Of a stretch of DNA of 60,913 bases, positions 1 through 7,720 are shown piece by piece. Positions within the stretch are counted from its first letter, which is position 1; every line of letters starts with the position of its first letter. The notes beneath the pieces are model-generated. The model had not been told where the DNA came from, ran no database searches, and saw only the letters and a list, made by a program, of their open reading frames with translations. This DNA comes from Defluviicoccus sp. (GTDB lineage Bacteria; Pseudomonadota; Alphaproteobacteria; MPNO01), in assembly GCA_028820505.1 (NCBI GenBank), contig JAPPIT010000141.1, positions 1-60,913 on the forward strand, in the 5' to 3' direction. A program made the position numbers and the translations under genes.

Positions 1-104
1 CCCGGAACGGTAAATCCTCCCCGGGACGTTCCGCAAGAACATTGACCGGGATCGAGCCGGCATGGTGTGTTCCGTCCGGGAGCGGCCGCGGGGCGGGGAC
101 GGCG

Positions 105-1565
105 ATGCCGGTGGCAACCGAGATCTTCTTTCTCCGGGCGCGGGACCACGCCCGCCGCCCGCCCGTCGCGGTGACCGCCGACGCGACGCTCCGCGAGGTC
201 GTCGGCCGCATGGCGACCGAGAAGGCGTCCGCCGCGGTGGTCGTCGACGGCGGGCACAGGCCGGTCGGGATCGTCACCGAACGCGACATCGTCCGCCGCG
301 CGACCTTCGCCGCGCCGCCCGACCAGCCGGTCGGCGACCTCATGTCCTTCCCGGTCCGCTGCATCCGCGAGGACGAGCACCTGTTCATCGCCATCGCCAG
401 GATGCGGCGGCTCGGCCACCGTCACATGCCCGTGATCGACGGGGAGGGACGGCTCGCCGGCATCCTCGACCTGCACGACGCGATGGCCCGCGCGGCCGAG
501 GACATGGTCCTGGCGATCGACGACCTGACGCGCGACGACAGCGACGACGGGCTGCGCGAGATCAAGGCCGCGCAGGTCCGGGTCGCCGACACCCTGTTCG
601 ACGCCAACGTCGCCGTCGGCGACATCCAGGCGACGCTGAGCCACGTCAACAACGACATCTATGCCCGCCTGCTCGAGCGCAATCTGGCGGCGATGGCGGG
701 CGAGGGTATCGGCGCCGCGCCGGCGCCGTTCGCGATGATCGTCATGGGATCGGGCGGCCGCCACGAGAACTTCCTCGTTCCCGACCAGGATTACGGCTTC
801 GTCGTCGAGGGCGGGGCGCATGCCCTGGACGAAGACGCCGACCGCTGGTTCGCGGATCTCGCCCGGCACCTGTCGCGCGATCTCGACGCGGTGGGTATTC
901 CCTATTGCACGGGCGGCGTGATGGCGACCAATCCCAAATGGCGCCGGACGCTCGCCGGGTGGCGGGCGCAGGTCGACACCTGGTGCCGCCGGGCGCGGGT
1001 GGACCCGCTGCTCGACTTCGACATCTTTTTCGACTTCCGCCTCGGCTGGGGCGAGTCCGGGCTGGCAGCCGCGCTGCGGGAGCACGTCACCGAACGCACC
1101 GCCGGCAACGAAACGTTCCTGCGGGAAGTCTACAGCGCGGACCGGGACCACGGGACCGCGCTCAAATGGTTCGGACGCTTCGCCACCGAGAGCGCCGACC
1201 CAGCCCATCGCGGCAAGGTGAACCTGAAGCTGCACGGCATCCTGCCGCTGGTCGAGGCCGCCAGGCTGTTCGCGCTGCGCGACGGCGTGCCGGCGACCGC
1301 CACCCGGGATCGCCTCGCCGCGGCGCACGCCGCCGGGGTGCTTACCGATGACGAGCACGACGAGCTCGAAGGCGCCCGCAGTACGATCTGCCGGCTGCTG
1401 CTCGGCCGCCAGCTCGCGGATTTCCGGGCGGGCGCGCCGGTATCGAGTTTCGTCGATCCGAAAGGCCTCACGCCGCGGCGGAAACGCGACCTCCGCCAGG
1501 CGCTGCGCGCCATCGAGCGCCTGCGCGCCCGCATGCGCGTCGAGTTCGGCGGCGAGCCCCTCTGA
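105..1565 (+). CDS. CBS-domain / DUF294 nucleotidyltransferase-like protein
   Basis: About 486 residues. A pair of CBS domains (about residues 15-135) is followed by a DUF294-type nucleotidyltransferase domain carrying GSGGRHENFLVPDQD (about 214-228), the Gly-Ser and Asp-x-Asp signature of the GlnD/MNT fold, and then a C-terminal substrate-binding-like helical domain. Family members are putative signal-transduction nucleotidyltransferases. They are often found near a sodium/solute (acetate-type) symporter and a DnaQ-like exonuclease; the exonuclease is present here, converging with an 8-bp gap. The ATG at 105 was chosen because homology begins there; a TTG at 42 would add 21 unrelated residues. 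The substrate is unknown. The family call is firm, the function is not. Confidence 0.85.
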   Translation: MPVATEIFFLRARDHARRPPVAVTADATLREVVGRMATEKASAAVVVDGGHRPVGIVTERDIVRRATFAAPPDQPVGDLMSFPVRCIREDEHLFIAIARMRRLGHRHMPVIDGEGRLAGILDLHDAMARAAEDMVLAIDDLTRDDSDDGLREIKAAQVRVADTLFDANVAVGDIQATLSHVNNDIYARLLERNLAAMAGEGIGAAPAPFAMIVMGSGGRHENFLVPDQDYGFVVEGGAHALDEDADRWFADLARHLSRDLDAVGIPYCTGGVMATNPKWRRTLAGWRAQVDTWCRRARVDPLLDFDIFFDFRLGWGESGLAAALREHVTERTAGNETFLREVYSADRDHGTALKWFGRFATESADPAHRGKVNLKLHGILPLVEAARLFALRDGVPATATRDRLAAAHAAGVLTDDEHDELEGARSTICRLLLGRQLADFRAGAPVSSFVDPKGLTPRRKRDLRQALRAIERLRARMRVEFGGEPL

Positions 1566-1573
1566 TCCGCCGC

Positions 1574-2479
1574 TCAGAATTTGAGGTCGAGTCCCCGCTG
1601 GCGCCGGACCCGCGCCGAAGCGTCGAGCACCTGGCCCAGCGTGGCGACGCCGCGCGCTTCCAGCCTCGGCAGCAGCTTGCAGAACACCCGCGCGGTCGCG
1701 ATCGAGTCGCCGAGCGCGGTGTGCCGCCCCTCGACCTCGACACCCAGCCGCTCGGCGATCGCATCGAGGGAATGGTTCTGCGACACCGGGTCGACGAAGA
1801 CCGAGAGCAGCAGCGTATCCAGCACCACGTTGGCGAACGCGACGCCGGTCTCGGCCTCCTTCAGGCGCAGGAAGGTCAGGTCGAAATCGGCGTTGTGCGC
1901 GACCAGCACCGCATCGCCCGCATAGGCGTGGAACGCCGGCAGGACGTCGCCGACCGGCGCCTCTCCCGCGACCATCTCGTCGGTGATGCCGTGGAACCGG
2001 ATCGAGGCGCGCGGGATCGGCCGTCCCGGGTTCACCAGCCGGGAGAACGCGCCCGCCTCGTCGACCTCGCCGCGGCTGCAGCGCACCGCCGCGATCGAGA
2101 TGATCTCGTCGCCGTCCGACGGCCGCAGGCCCGTGGTCTCGGTATCGAACACGACGTAGCGCAGCTCCGCCAGCGTCCGCCCGTCCAGCTCGTCGGCGTG
2201 GGCCGGGTGCTCCAGGCTGCGCACGCCGCGGAACTCCGGCCGCGAGGGCAGGCTGCGGCGATCGTGCAGCCGGGCGAGGAGGATCCGGTCGGCAACCGCC
2301 CCGCACACCGCGACGACCATGGCGAGCACCGCCAGCGAGGCCCACGCGACAGCGATCGGCACGCCGGTCCCGCCACCCGCCAGAGCCTCCGGCCAGGCAA
2401 GCGAGACGAGTGCGAGGAGCAAGATCCCGGCGGTCCCGGCCACCGCCCACAGGACGCCGATGGCGCTCCGGATGCTCAT
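1574..2479 (-). CDS. membrane-anchored DnaQ-like 3'-5' exonuclease
   Basis: About 301 residues. Two hydrophobic segments (about residues 7-29 and 38-60) precede an epsilon-type DEDDh exonuclease domain. Motif Exo I reads FDTETTGL (about 111-118), and the C-terminal HTALGDSIATA (about 250-260) carries the His and Asp of Exo III. This is the stand-alone polymerase III epsilon-like exonuclease that commonly accompanies CBS/DUF294 proteins, not the replicative DnaQ. The start ATG at 2479 opens directly into the first membrane segment. The reading frame stays open upstream into thyA sequence, but that part is out of frame with ThyA and is not coding. It lies 47 bp after thyA on the same strand and could be co-transcribed with it. 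Confidence 0.82.
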   Translation of the reverse strand: MSIRSAIGVLWAVAGTAGILLLALVSLAWPEALAGGGTGVPIAVAWASLAVLAMVVAVCGAVADRILLARLHDRRSLPSRPEFRGVRSLEHPAHADELDGRTLAELRYVVFDTETTGLRPSDGDEIISIAAVRCSRGEVDEAGAFSRLVNPGRPIPRASIRFHGITDEMVAGEAPVGDVLPAFHAYAGDAVLVAHNADFDLTFLRLKEAETGVAFANVVLDTLLLSVFVDPVSQNHSLDAIAERLGVEVEGRHTALGDSIATARVFCKLLPRLEARGVATLGQVLDASARVRRQRGLDLKF

Positions 2480-2526
2480 CCCGTTCAAGAAACGCAACCG
2501 CTTCTCCCGGGCGGCGCGGCTATCGT

Positions 2527-3321
2527 CTAGACCGCGACCGGCGCCCTGATGTGCTCCTGCGGATGATAGTCCTCGATGGCGATGTCGTCGGCGGTGAAGG
2601 CGAAGAGGTCCCGCCGGTCCGGATTGAGCCGGAGCCGCGGCAGCCTGCCGGGGGTGCGCGCGAGCTGCTCGTCGGCCTGGTCGAGGTGATTCAGATAGAG
2701 ATGCGCGTCGCCGAACGTGTGCACGAACGCGCCCGGCTCCAGATCGCAGACATGGGCGACGAGATGGGTCAGGAGCGCGTAGCTCGCGATGTTGAACGGA
2801 ACGCCGAGGAAAATGTCGGCGCTGCGCTGGTAGAGCTGGCACGAAAGCCTGCCTTCGGCGACGTGGAACTGGAACAGGCAGTGGCACGGCGGCAGCGCCA
2901 TCGCGTCGAGCTCGCCCACGTTCCACGCGCTTACCACCAGGCGCCGGGAGTTGGGGTTGGTGCGGATCTCCTCGACCGCGCCGGCGAGCTGGTCGACCGT
3001 CGCGCCGTCCGGTCGCGGCCAGGACCGCCACTGGCGTCCGTAGACCGGCCCGAGATCGCCGTTATCGTCCGCCCACTCGTCCCAGATCCTGACCCCGTTC
3101 TCGTTGAGGTAGCGGATGTTGGTGTCGCCGGCGAGGAACCAGAGCAGCTCGTGGACGATCGAGGGGCGATGGAGGCGCTTGGTGGTCAGCAGCGGGAACC
3201 CGTCCGCGAGGTCGAAGCGCATCTGGTAGCCGAAGATACCCTTCGTTCCCGTGCCGGTGCGGTCGCCGCGCACGACGCCCCGGTCGCGGACGTAACGCAT
3301 CAGATCGAGATATTGCCGCAT
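2527..3321 (-). CDS. thyA: thymidylate synthase ThyA
   Basis: 264 residues, the same length as the E. coli enzyme. It converts dUMP and 5,10-methylenetetrahydrofolate to dTMP and dihydrofolate in the cytosol. Visible signatures are the N-terminal [14 protein letters not shown] phosphate-binding loop, the catalytic Cys within PPCHC (about residue 146), and the FNIASYALL and HTFGDAHLY segments. The ATG at 3321 follows a GGGAGG Shine-Dalgarno sequence on the minus strand. The open frame extends much further upstream, but that part is the complement of the tmRNA gene. It is divergent from ssrA, so the short gap should hold promoters for both. Confidence 0.97.
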   Translation of the reverse strand: MRQYLDLMRYVRDRGVVRGDRTGTGTKGIFGYQMRFDLADGFPLLTTKRLHRPSIVHELLWFLAGDTNIRYLNENGVRIWDEWADDNGDLGPVYGRQWRSWPRPDGATVDQLAGAVEEIRTNPNSRRLVVSAWNVGELDAMALPPCHCLFQFHVAEGRLSCQLYQRSADIFLGVPFNIASYALLTHLVAHVCDLEPGAFVHTFGDAHLYLNHLDQADEQLARTPGRLPRLRLNPDRRDLFAFTADDIAIEDYHPQEHIRAPVAV

Positions 3322-3353
3322 CCAGCCTCCCGTATCCCGACCCCGCGTCCAGC

Positions 3354-3381
3354 TTGAATTGGAGGTGAAATGCACTATATT
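3354..3381 (+). promoter_or_regulatory. ssrA promoter
   Basis: A -35-like TTGAAT at 3354-3359 and a -10-like TATATT at 3376-3381 are separated by 16 bp. Transcription would begin near 3388, at the 5' side of the tmRNA acceptor piece. The spacing and position fit a housekeeping sigma-70 promoter for the permuted ssrA gene. Confidence 0.6.
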
Positions 3382-3384
3382 GCA

Positions 3385-3467
3385 ACTGCCGGTCAGCCGG
3401 CTATGGCGATAAACGGCCTGTGCAATAAGCGAAGCGGACCCGGGGGCAGTACCCGGCGCCTCCACCA
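3385..3467 (+). ncRNA. ssrA: tmRNA acceptor piece (permuted ssrA)
   Basis: The upstream half of a circularly permuted, two-piece alphaproteobacterial tmRNA. Its 3' end has a T-arm (CCGGG, loop GGCAGTA, CCCGG) followed by CGCCTCC and ACCA ending at 3467. The CGCCTCC segment pairs over seven positions, with one G-U, with the GGGGGCG that opens the coding piece at 3496, rebuilding the tRNA-like acceptor stem charged with alanine. Sequence 3468-3495 would be the excised linker. The 5' boundary is approximate. Confidence 0.88.
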
Positions 3468-3495
3468 AATCTTCCCGCCGCCGCGCGGGTTTCAT

Positions 3496-3661
3496 GGGGG
3501 CGAAACAGGATCGACGCGCGTGTAAAGACTTGCTTTTCGCCCGGCATGGTACCGCCGTTATCGGGCCTACACCAAAGATGCCAATGACAACGATTTGGCT
3601 CTCGCTGCCTAGCCTTGCTGGGTAAGCGCGGTTCGGGGGGCGCCGGGCAACAGAAGCCCCC
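3496..3661 (+). ncRNA. ssrA: tmRNA coding piece with tag reading frame
   Basis: The downstream half of the permuted tmRNA gene. It begins GGGGGCGAAACAGGATCGAC, the conserved 5' end of tmRNA. The tag frame runs 3580-3612: GCC AAT GAC AAC GAT TTG GCT CTC GCT GCC TAG, encoding [10 protein letters not shown]. With the charged alanine added, the tag on a rescued protein would be 11 residues ending in LAA, a ClpX degron. After the stop there is a stem made of GGGGGGC and GCCCCCC (about 3634-3661). The 3' boundary is estimated from that stem. Role: trans-translation rescue of stalled ribosomes with SmpB. Confidence 0.9.
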
Positions 3662-3694
3662 CACTTCCTGCCCGCGCGCCGCCGGATCGGGGTG

Positions 3695-4153
3695 ATGTCC
3701 AAGACCGAAGAATCGCTCGTCCCCTACCAGGACATGATGGAACGCGCGCTGCGCGGCGTGATGCGGGACGCGCTGGCGCTCGCCGGGGAGCAGGGTCTGC
3801 CGGGGAACCATCACTACTACATCTCTTTCCTTACGCAGCACGACGGTGTGACCGTCCCGGACAATCTCCGGGCGCGCTATCCCGACGAGATGACCATCGT
3901 TTTGCAGCACCAGTTCTGGGGGCTCGAGACCGAGGAGGACGGGTTTTCAGTCACCCTTTCCTTCGGCGGCAAGTCGGAGCGCCTCACCGTGCCGTTCGAG
4001 GCGGTGACCGCCTTCGTGGATCCGGCGGTCGATTTCGGGCTCCGGTTCGGGCCCGGGCCGGAGGAGGACACGGACGACGCGGCGGACGGCGCCGAGGACG
4101 CGGAAACCGACACCGCCAGCGTGGTTTCGCTCGACAGGTTCCGCAAGACTTGA
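3695..4153 (+). CDS. sspB: ClpXP adaptor SspB, alpha type
   Basis: 152 residues. It matches the alphaproteobacterial SspB family: an N-terminal segment [17 protein letters not shown], a beta-rich tag-binding core with [10 protein letters not shown] and HQFWGLE, an acidic linker (about 110-140), and a C-terminal [10 protein letters not shown] that resembles the ClpX-binding tail. It should dimerise, bind ssrA-tagged proteins and tether them to ClpXP. It starts about 30 bp after the tmRNA coding piece, which supports the assignment. The ATG at 3695 is preferred over an in-frame GTG one codon earlier. Possible read-through from ssrA is an inference. Confidence 0.9.
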   Translation: MSKTEESLVPYQDMMERALRGVMRDALALAGEQGLPGNHHYYISFLTQHDGVTVPDNLRARYPDEMTIVLQHQFWGLETEEDGFSVTLSFGGKSERLTVPFEAVTAFVDPAVDFGLRFGPGPEEDTDDAADGAEDAETDTASVVSLDRFRKT

Positions 4154-4188
4154 CCCGGCGGCGCCTCGCGCCCGATCCCGACCGGGTC

Positions 4189-4197
4189 TGATATGCT
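4189..4197 (+). promoter_or_regulatory. possible extended -10 promoter for dapB
   Basis: TG-A-TATGCT at 4189-4197 forms an extended -10 element 35 bp before the dapB start. No good -35 is visible at 16-18 bp. The match is suggestive only. Confidence 0.35.
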
Positions 4198-4231
4198 GCC
4201 GCCCGGCTGAACGAAACGTCCGGGTGGAGCG

Positions 4232-5038
4232 ATGGCGGATTTGGAGATCGGCGTGATCGGGGCGGCCGGCCGCATGGGGGCGGCGGTGGTCCAGGAAATT
4301 TCCGAGACCGAGGGCTGCGTCCTCGTCGCGGCGGCGGACAATGCCGGGCACCCCGCGCTCGGCGAGGATGCCGGCACGCGCGCGGGCGTCGGTGCGCTCG
4401 GCATCGCCATCGGCGACGATGCGGCTGCGGTATTCGAGCGTTCCGGCGTCGTGATCGAGTTCTCGCTGCCCGACGCGACGGTGCGGCACGCGGCGATGGC
4501 CGGGGCGGCGGCCACGCCTCACGTCATCGGCACGACCGGTCTCGACGCCGCCCAGGAACGGGCGGTCAGGGACGCCGCCGGGCACGCGCCCATCGTCCTC
4601 GCGCCCAATATGAGCCTCGCCGTCAACATTCTGTTCGCGCTCACCCGGCAGGTCGCCGGGATCCTCGACGACCGCTTCGACATCGAAATCTTCGAGATGC
4701 ACCACAAGCACAAGGTCGACGCGCCGTCGGGCACGGCGCTCGGGCTCGGACGGGCCGCCGCCGAGGGCCGCGGGGTGTCGCTCGACGCGGTATCGCAGAT
4801 GGCGCGCCAGGGCCAGACCGGCGCGCGCAGGAAGGGCGATATCGGCTTCGCCGTGCTGCGCGGGGGCGACGTGGTCGGCGAGCATACCGTGACGTTCGCG
4901 GTCGAGGGCGAGCGCCTCGAACTCACCCACAAGGCGTCTTCGCGGCGCATCTTCTCGCGCGGCGCCGTGCACGCGGCACGCTGGGCACCCGGCCGGGCGC
5001 CCGGCCTCTACGGCATGGCCGACGTGCTCGGCCTCTGA
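4232..5038 (+). CDS. dapB: 4-hydroxy-tetrahydrodipicolinate reductase DapB
   Basis: 268 residues, typical length. It reduces 4-hydroxy-tetrahydrodipicolinate with NAD(P)H in the lysine and meso-diaminopimelate pathway. The N-terminal nucleotide-binding loop GAAGRMG (about residues 10-16) and the catalytic/substrate motif HHKHKVDAPSGTA (about 156-168) are intact. A second conserved region, GDIGFAVLRGGDVVGEHTV, is also present. A GTGGAG ribosome-binding site lies immediately upstream of the ATG. It converges on the AraC-MGMT gene with only 4 bp between the stops. Confidence 0.97.
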   Translation: MADLEIGVIGAAGRMGAAVVQEISETEGCVLVAAADNAGHPALGEDAGTRAGVGALGIAIGDDAAAVFERSGVVIEFSLPDATVRHAAMAGAAATPHVIGTTGLDAAQERAVRDAAGHAPIVLAPNMSLAVNILFALTRQVAGILDDRFDIEIFEMHHKHKVDAPSGTALGLGRAAAEGRGVSLDAVSQMARQGQTGARRKGDIGFAVLRGGDVVGEHTVTFAVEGERLELTHKASSRRIFSRGAVHAARWAPGRAPGLYGMADVLGL

Positions 5039-5042
5039 CCGG

Positions 5043-5903
5043 TCAGGCCGCCGCGCCCGCGCCCGCGCGTTCCCGCCGGGTGGCTTCCCAGGCGATCAGG
5101 GCCCGCTTGCGCGCGCTGCCCCAGCGATAGCCGGTCTCGAACCGGCCCGACGCCCGGATCGCGCGGTGGCACGGGATCAGGACCGCGATGGGGTTTGCGC
5201 CGACCGCCCGCCCGACCGCGCGGCTGGCGCGGGGATTGCCGACCACGCGGGCGATGCCGCCGTAGCTCACCAGCCGTCCGGCCGGGACCCGCAGGAGCGC
5301 TTCCCACACCTTGATCTGGAAATTGGTGCCCCGCGCCCAGAGGCGGATCGGCGGCTCTCCCGCCGTCATGCCGTGCGCCAGCGCCTCGCCCGCGATCCGC
5401 CATGTGCGAGCTCCGTCCTCGACCAGCCGGGCGTTGGGCCAGGCATCGGCGAGCACCCCCACCTGATCCTCTCCCTCCTGCTCGAAGGCGATGCGGCAGA
5501 CCCCGCGTTCGGTCGCGGCCACCAGAAACCGTCCGAACGGACCGTCATGCAGACCGTAGCGGATATCGAGACCGCGCCCCCCGGCGCCGACCTCGCCCGG
5601 CGTCGCCGCCTCCAGGGTCACGAACAGGTCGTGGAGCCGGCCCGGTCCCGACAGGCCGACATCGAGCGCGGCGTCGAGGACCGGGCTCGCATCCATCAGC
5701 GCCTCGCGCGCATGGTCCAGGGTGACGTAGCGCAGGAAGAGTTTCGGGCTTACCCCCGCCCACGCGGTGAACACGCGCTGCAGATGGAACGGACTCATGC
5801 CGATGCCGGCCGCGATCTCGTCGAGACCCGGCTGGTCGAGCCTGTTGTCCTCGATGAAGCGGATCGCCCGCTCGATCCTCGCGTAGTTCGAAGCGCTGTC
5901 CAT
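5043..5903 (-). CDS. AraC-type activator fused to O6-methylguanine-DNA methyltransferase (Ada-like, short form)
   Basis: 286 residues. An AraC/XylS helix-turn-helix domain (about residues 10-95, IAAGIGMSPFHLQRVF) is joined to a methyltransferase domain whose active site VLIPCHRAI places the acceptor Cys near residue 245. The zinc-containing N-terminal domain of classical Ada, which repairs methylphosphotriesters and switches the activator on, is absent. The protein should remove methyl groups from O6-methylguanine; whether it still regulates transcription is unknown. The start at 5903 is preferred over 5912 because a GGAAGGG ribosome-binding site sits 9 nt before it. Confidence 0.88.
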   Translation of the reverse strand: MDSASNYARIERAIRFIEDNRLDQPGLDEIAAGIGMSPFHLQRVFTAWAGVSPKLFLRYVTLDHAREALMDASPVLDAALDVGLSGPGRLHDLFVTLEAATPGEVGAGGRGLDIRYGLHDGPFGRFLVAATERGVCRIAFEQEGEDQVGVLADAWPNARLVEDGARTWRIAGEALAHGMTAGEPPIRLWARGTNFQIKVWEALLRVPAGRLVSYGGIARVVGNPRASRAVGRAVGANPIAVLIPCHRAIRASGRFETGYRWGSARKRALIAWEATRRERAGAGAAA

Positions 5904-5950
5904 CGGCCGCATCCCTTCCGTCGGTGTCGTGCCGCCGACGATAAGAGCGC

Positions 5951-6469
5951 CTAATTGGCCGGGCCACCCGGATCTTGCGCCGCCAGCGAGCCGGCCGGCG
6001 GTTGCCTGAGGCGTCCCAGCGCCGCGCCCAGCGCGCGCGCGACCTCCAGCCTTTCCTCCGGGGCGAGGAACGCGCCGACGACGAGGCGGCGGCCGTGCGA
6101 TGCGAGCGTGAGCTGGCTTTCGTGTTCCGGCGGATCGTCCATCTCGACGCGCAGCCAGTAGGGCTGAAAGCGCCATGACAGGTGCCGCTTGCCCGGCCCC
6201 ACGCGCTCGACGGTGAGCGCGTTCTCGGTCAGCCGCAGGGTCTCGTACATGCGTCCGCTGCGGTAGCTCGCCTTGAAGGCCACGTAGATCAGCAGCACGT
6301 CGAGCCCGAAAAATCCGAAGACCGGCCACGCGCCCACCAGCGCGAAGGCGAGCCCCGCGCCGAACGCCACCGCCGCGATCGCGCTCATCAGGACGACGAA
6401 GCCCCTCGGGCTCAGGCTGCGGTGCGGCTCGAGCGTCGCGGCGAAGATGGGGGTGGGCCCGGTCTCCAT
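5951..6469 (-). CDS. DUF2244 integral membrane protein
   Basis: 172 residues matching the DUF2244 family of uncharacterised alphaproteobacterial membrane proteins. Two hydrophobic helices (about residues 25-65) follow a short N-terminus containing PHRSLSPRGF. A soluble C-terminal domain carries the family-like segment HLSWRFQPYWLRVEM. It is divergent from nth, a neighbour it often has in alphaproteobacteria. No function is established. Confidence 0.8.
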   Translation of the reverse strand: METGPTPIFAATLEPHRSLSPRGFVVLMSAIAAVAFGAGLAFALVGAWPVFGFFGLDVLLIYVAFKASYRSGRMYETLRLTENALTVERVGPGKRHLSWRFQPYWLRVEMDDPPEHESQLTLASHGRRLVVGAFLAPEERLEVARALGAALGRLRQPPAGSLAAQDPGGPAN

Positions 6470-6531
6470 GCGCGAACCATAGGCCGCCGCCGGCCGCCGG
6501 CCAATACGATCTTGCGGGGGCGGTCACGCGT

Positions 6532-6559
6532 TTGACCCGGGCGGCGGCGGCGCTACTCT
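6532..6559 (+). promoter_or_regulatory. nth promoter, probably giving a leaderless mRNA
   Basis: TTGACC (6532-6537), a 16-bp spacer and TACTCT (6554-6559). The nth ATG begins at 6566, only 6 nt after the -10 element, where transcription itself would start. No Shine-Dalgarno sequence precedes that ATG. Confidence 0.6.
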
Positions 6560-6565
6560 CGCCCG

Positions 6566-7210
6566 ATGCCGCGCCCGATGCCGCTTGCCGATGTCGACGA
6601 GTTCTACCGCCGCCTGTCCGAGACGATGCCGGCGCCGAAGGGCGAGCTCGAATACCGGAACACCTATACCCTGCTCGTCGCCGTCGTCCTGTCCGCGCAG
6701 GCGACCGATGTCGGCGTGAACAAGGCGACGGGGCCGCTGTTCGCCGTCGCCGACACGCCGGAAAAGATGATCGGGCTCGGCGAGGCGAAGCTCCGCGACT
6801 ATATCCGCACGATCGGGCTCTACCGCAACAAGGCGAAAAACGTGATCGCGCTGTCGGAACGCCTCGTCGCCGACTTCGGCGGCAGGGTTCCCGAGGAACG
6901 CGAGGCCCTCGAAACCCTGCCCGGGGTTGGGCGGAAAACGGCCAACGTGGTTCTCAACATCGCCTTCGGGCAGCCCACGATCGCGGTCGACACCCATGTC
7001 TTCCGGGTCGGGAACCGGACCGCGCTCGCGCCCGGCAAGGACGTCCGTGCCGTGGAGGACGCGCTTGTCCGCCGGACCCCGGCGCGGTGGAAGCAGCACG
7101 CGCATCACTGGCTGATCCTGCACGGGCGCTATACATGCAAGGCGCGCCAGCCCGATTGCCCGTCCTGCGCGGTCGCCGATCTCTGCCGCTACCGGGCGAA
7201 AACCGTCTGA
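6566..7210 (+). CDS. nth: endonuclease III (DNA glycosylase/AP lyase)
   Basis: 214 residues. It removes oxidised pyrimidines in base excision repair. The helix-hairpin-helix LPGVGRKTANVVLN carries the catalytic Lys (about residue 120), followed by the catalytic Asp in AVDTHVFRVGNR. Four Cys near 191, 198, 201 and 207 (spacing 6-2-5) form the 4Fe-4S cluster loop. An alternative start at 6578 (MPLADVDEF) exists. Its stop lies 3 bp from the stop of the convergent lipoprotein gene. Confidence 0.97.
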   Translation: MPRPMPLADVDEFYRRLSETMPAPKGELEYRNTYTLLVAVVLSAQATDVGVNKATGPLFAVADTPEKMIGLGEAKLRDYIRTIGLYRNKAKNVIALSERLVADFGGRVPEEREALETLPGVGRKTANVVLNIAFGQPTIAVDTHVFRVGNRTALAPGKDVRAVEDALVRRTPARWKQHAHHWLILHGRYTCKARQPDCPSCAVADLCRYRAKTV

Positions 7211-7213
7211 GGC

Positions 7214-7717
7214 TCAGCCCTCCGGGGTCCGTCCGGCCTGCTTGGCGAGCGCGCTCAGACATGCCCGGGGCGAGGTCTGTTCGTCGCCCGGCGCCCAGGC
7301 TTCGACGTGGCGCACCCGCAGGGGCCCGCGCCCGTCCCCCTCCTCCGCGTACAGGAACAGCGCGACCGCGCATTTCTCGTGGCGATAGCGCCAGAGTTCC
7401 ATGGGATTTTCCCGGCGCACGAAATCGGGCTCGCCCAACAGGGCCTCGACCGCCTGCCCGTCCAGGTTCAGGACCCGGTCCGGACCGATATCGAGCGAAG
7501 CTACCGTCGCGGCCGGTTTCTCTTGCGGAGGCGCGGGCGAGGCGACTGCGGCCCCCGTGGGCTTGCCCTTGCCGTCTTCCGGGCCCGAAAGGGCGGGCAG
7601 CGGTTGTTCCTGCGGTATCCGGTCGGCGGCGACGTTCGCCAGCTGCGTGTCGATCCGGCAGCCGGTCAGGGCCGCCGCAACGGCGACCGCGACCGCGGTT
7701 CGAGCGAAAACGGGGAT
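7214..7717 (-). CDS. conserved lipoprotein lacking a standard start codon
   Basis: About 167 residues if read from an ATC codon at 7717. The frame begins right after the bactofilin stop (TAG ACC ATC) and encodes a textbook lipoprotein signal: PVFARTAVAVAVAAALTGC with the lipobox Cys at position 20. A Pro/Ala-rich linker follows, then a conserved-looking domain LLGEPDFVRRENPMELWRY, reminiscent of BamE/SmpA-type lipoproteins. No ATG, GTG or TTG occurs in frame upstream of the signal peptide. The first usual start would be a TTG at 7438, which would remove the signal and half the protein. Either ATC is used, or one base differs from a true ATG. The function is unknown. Confidence 0.6.
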   Translation of the reverse strand: MPVFARTAVAVAVAAALTGCRIDTQLANVAADRIPQEQPLPALSGPEDGKGKPTGAAVASPAPPQEKPAATVASLDIGPDRVLNLDGQAVEALLGEPDFVRRENPMELWRYRHEKCAVALFLYAEEGDGRGPLRVRHVEAWAPGDEQTSPRACLSALAKQAGRTPEG

Positions 7718-7720
7718 GGT

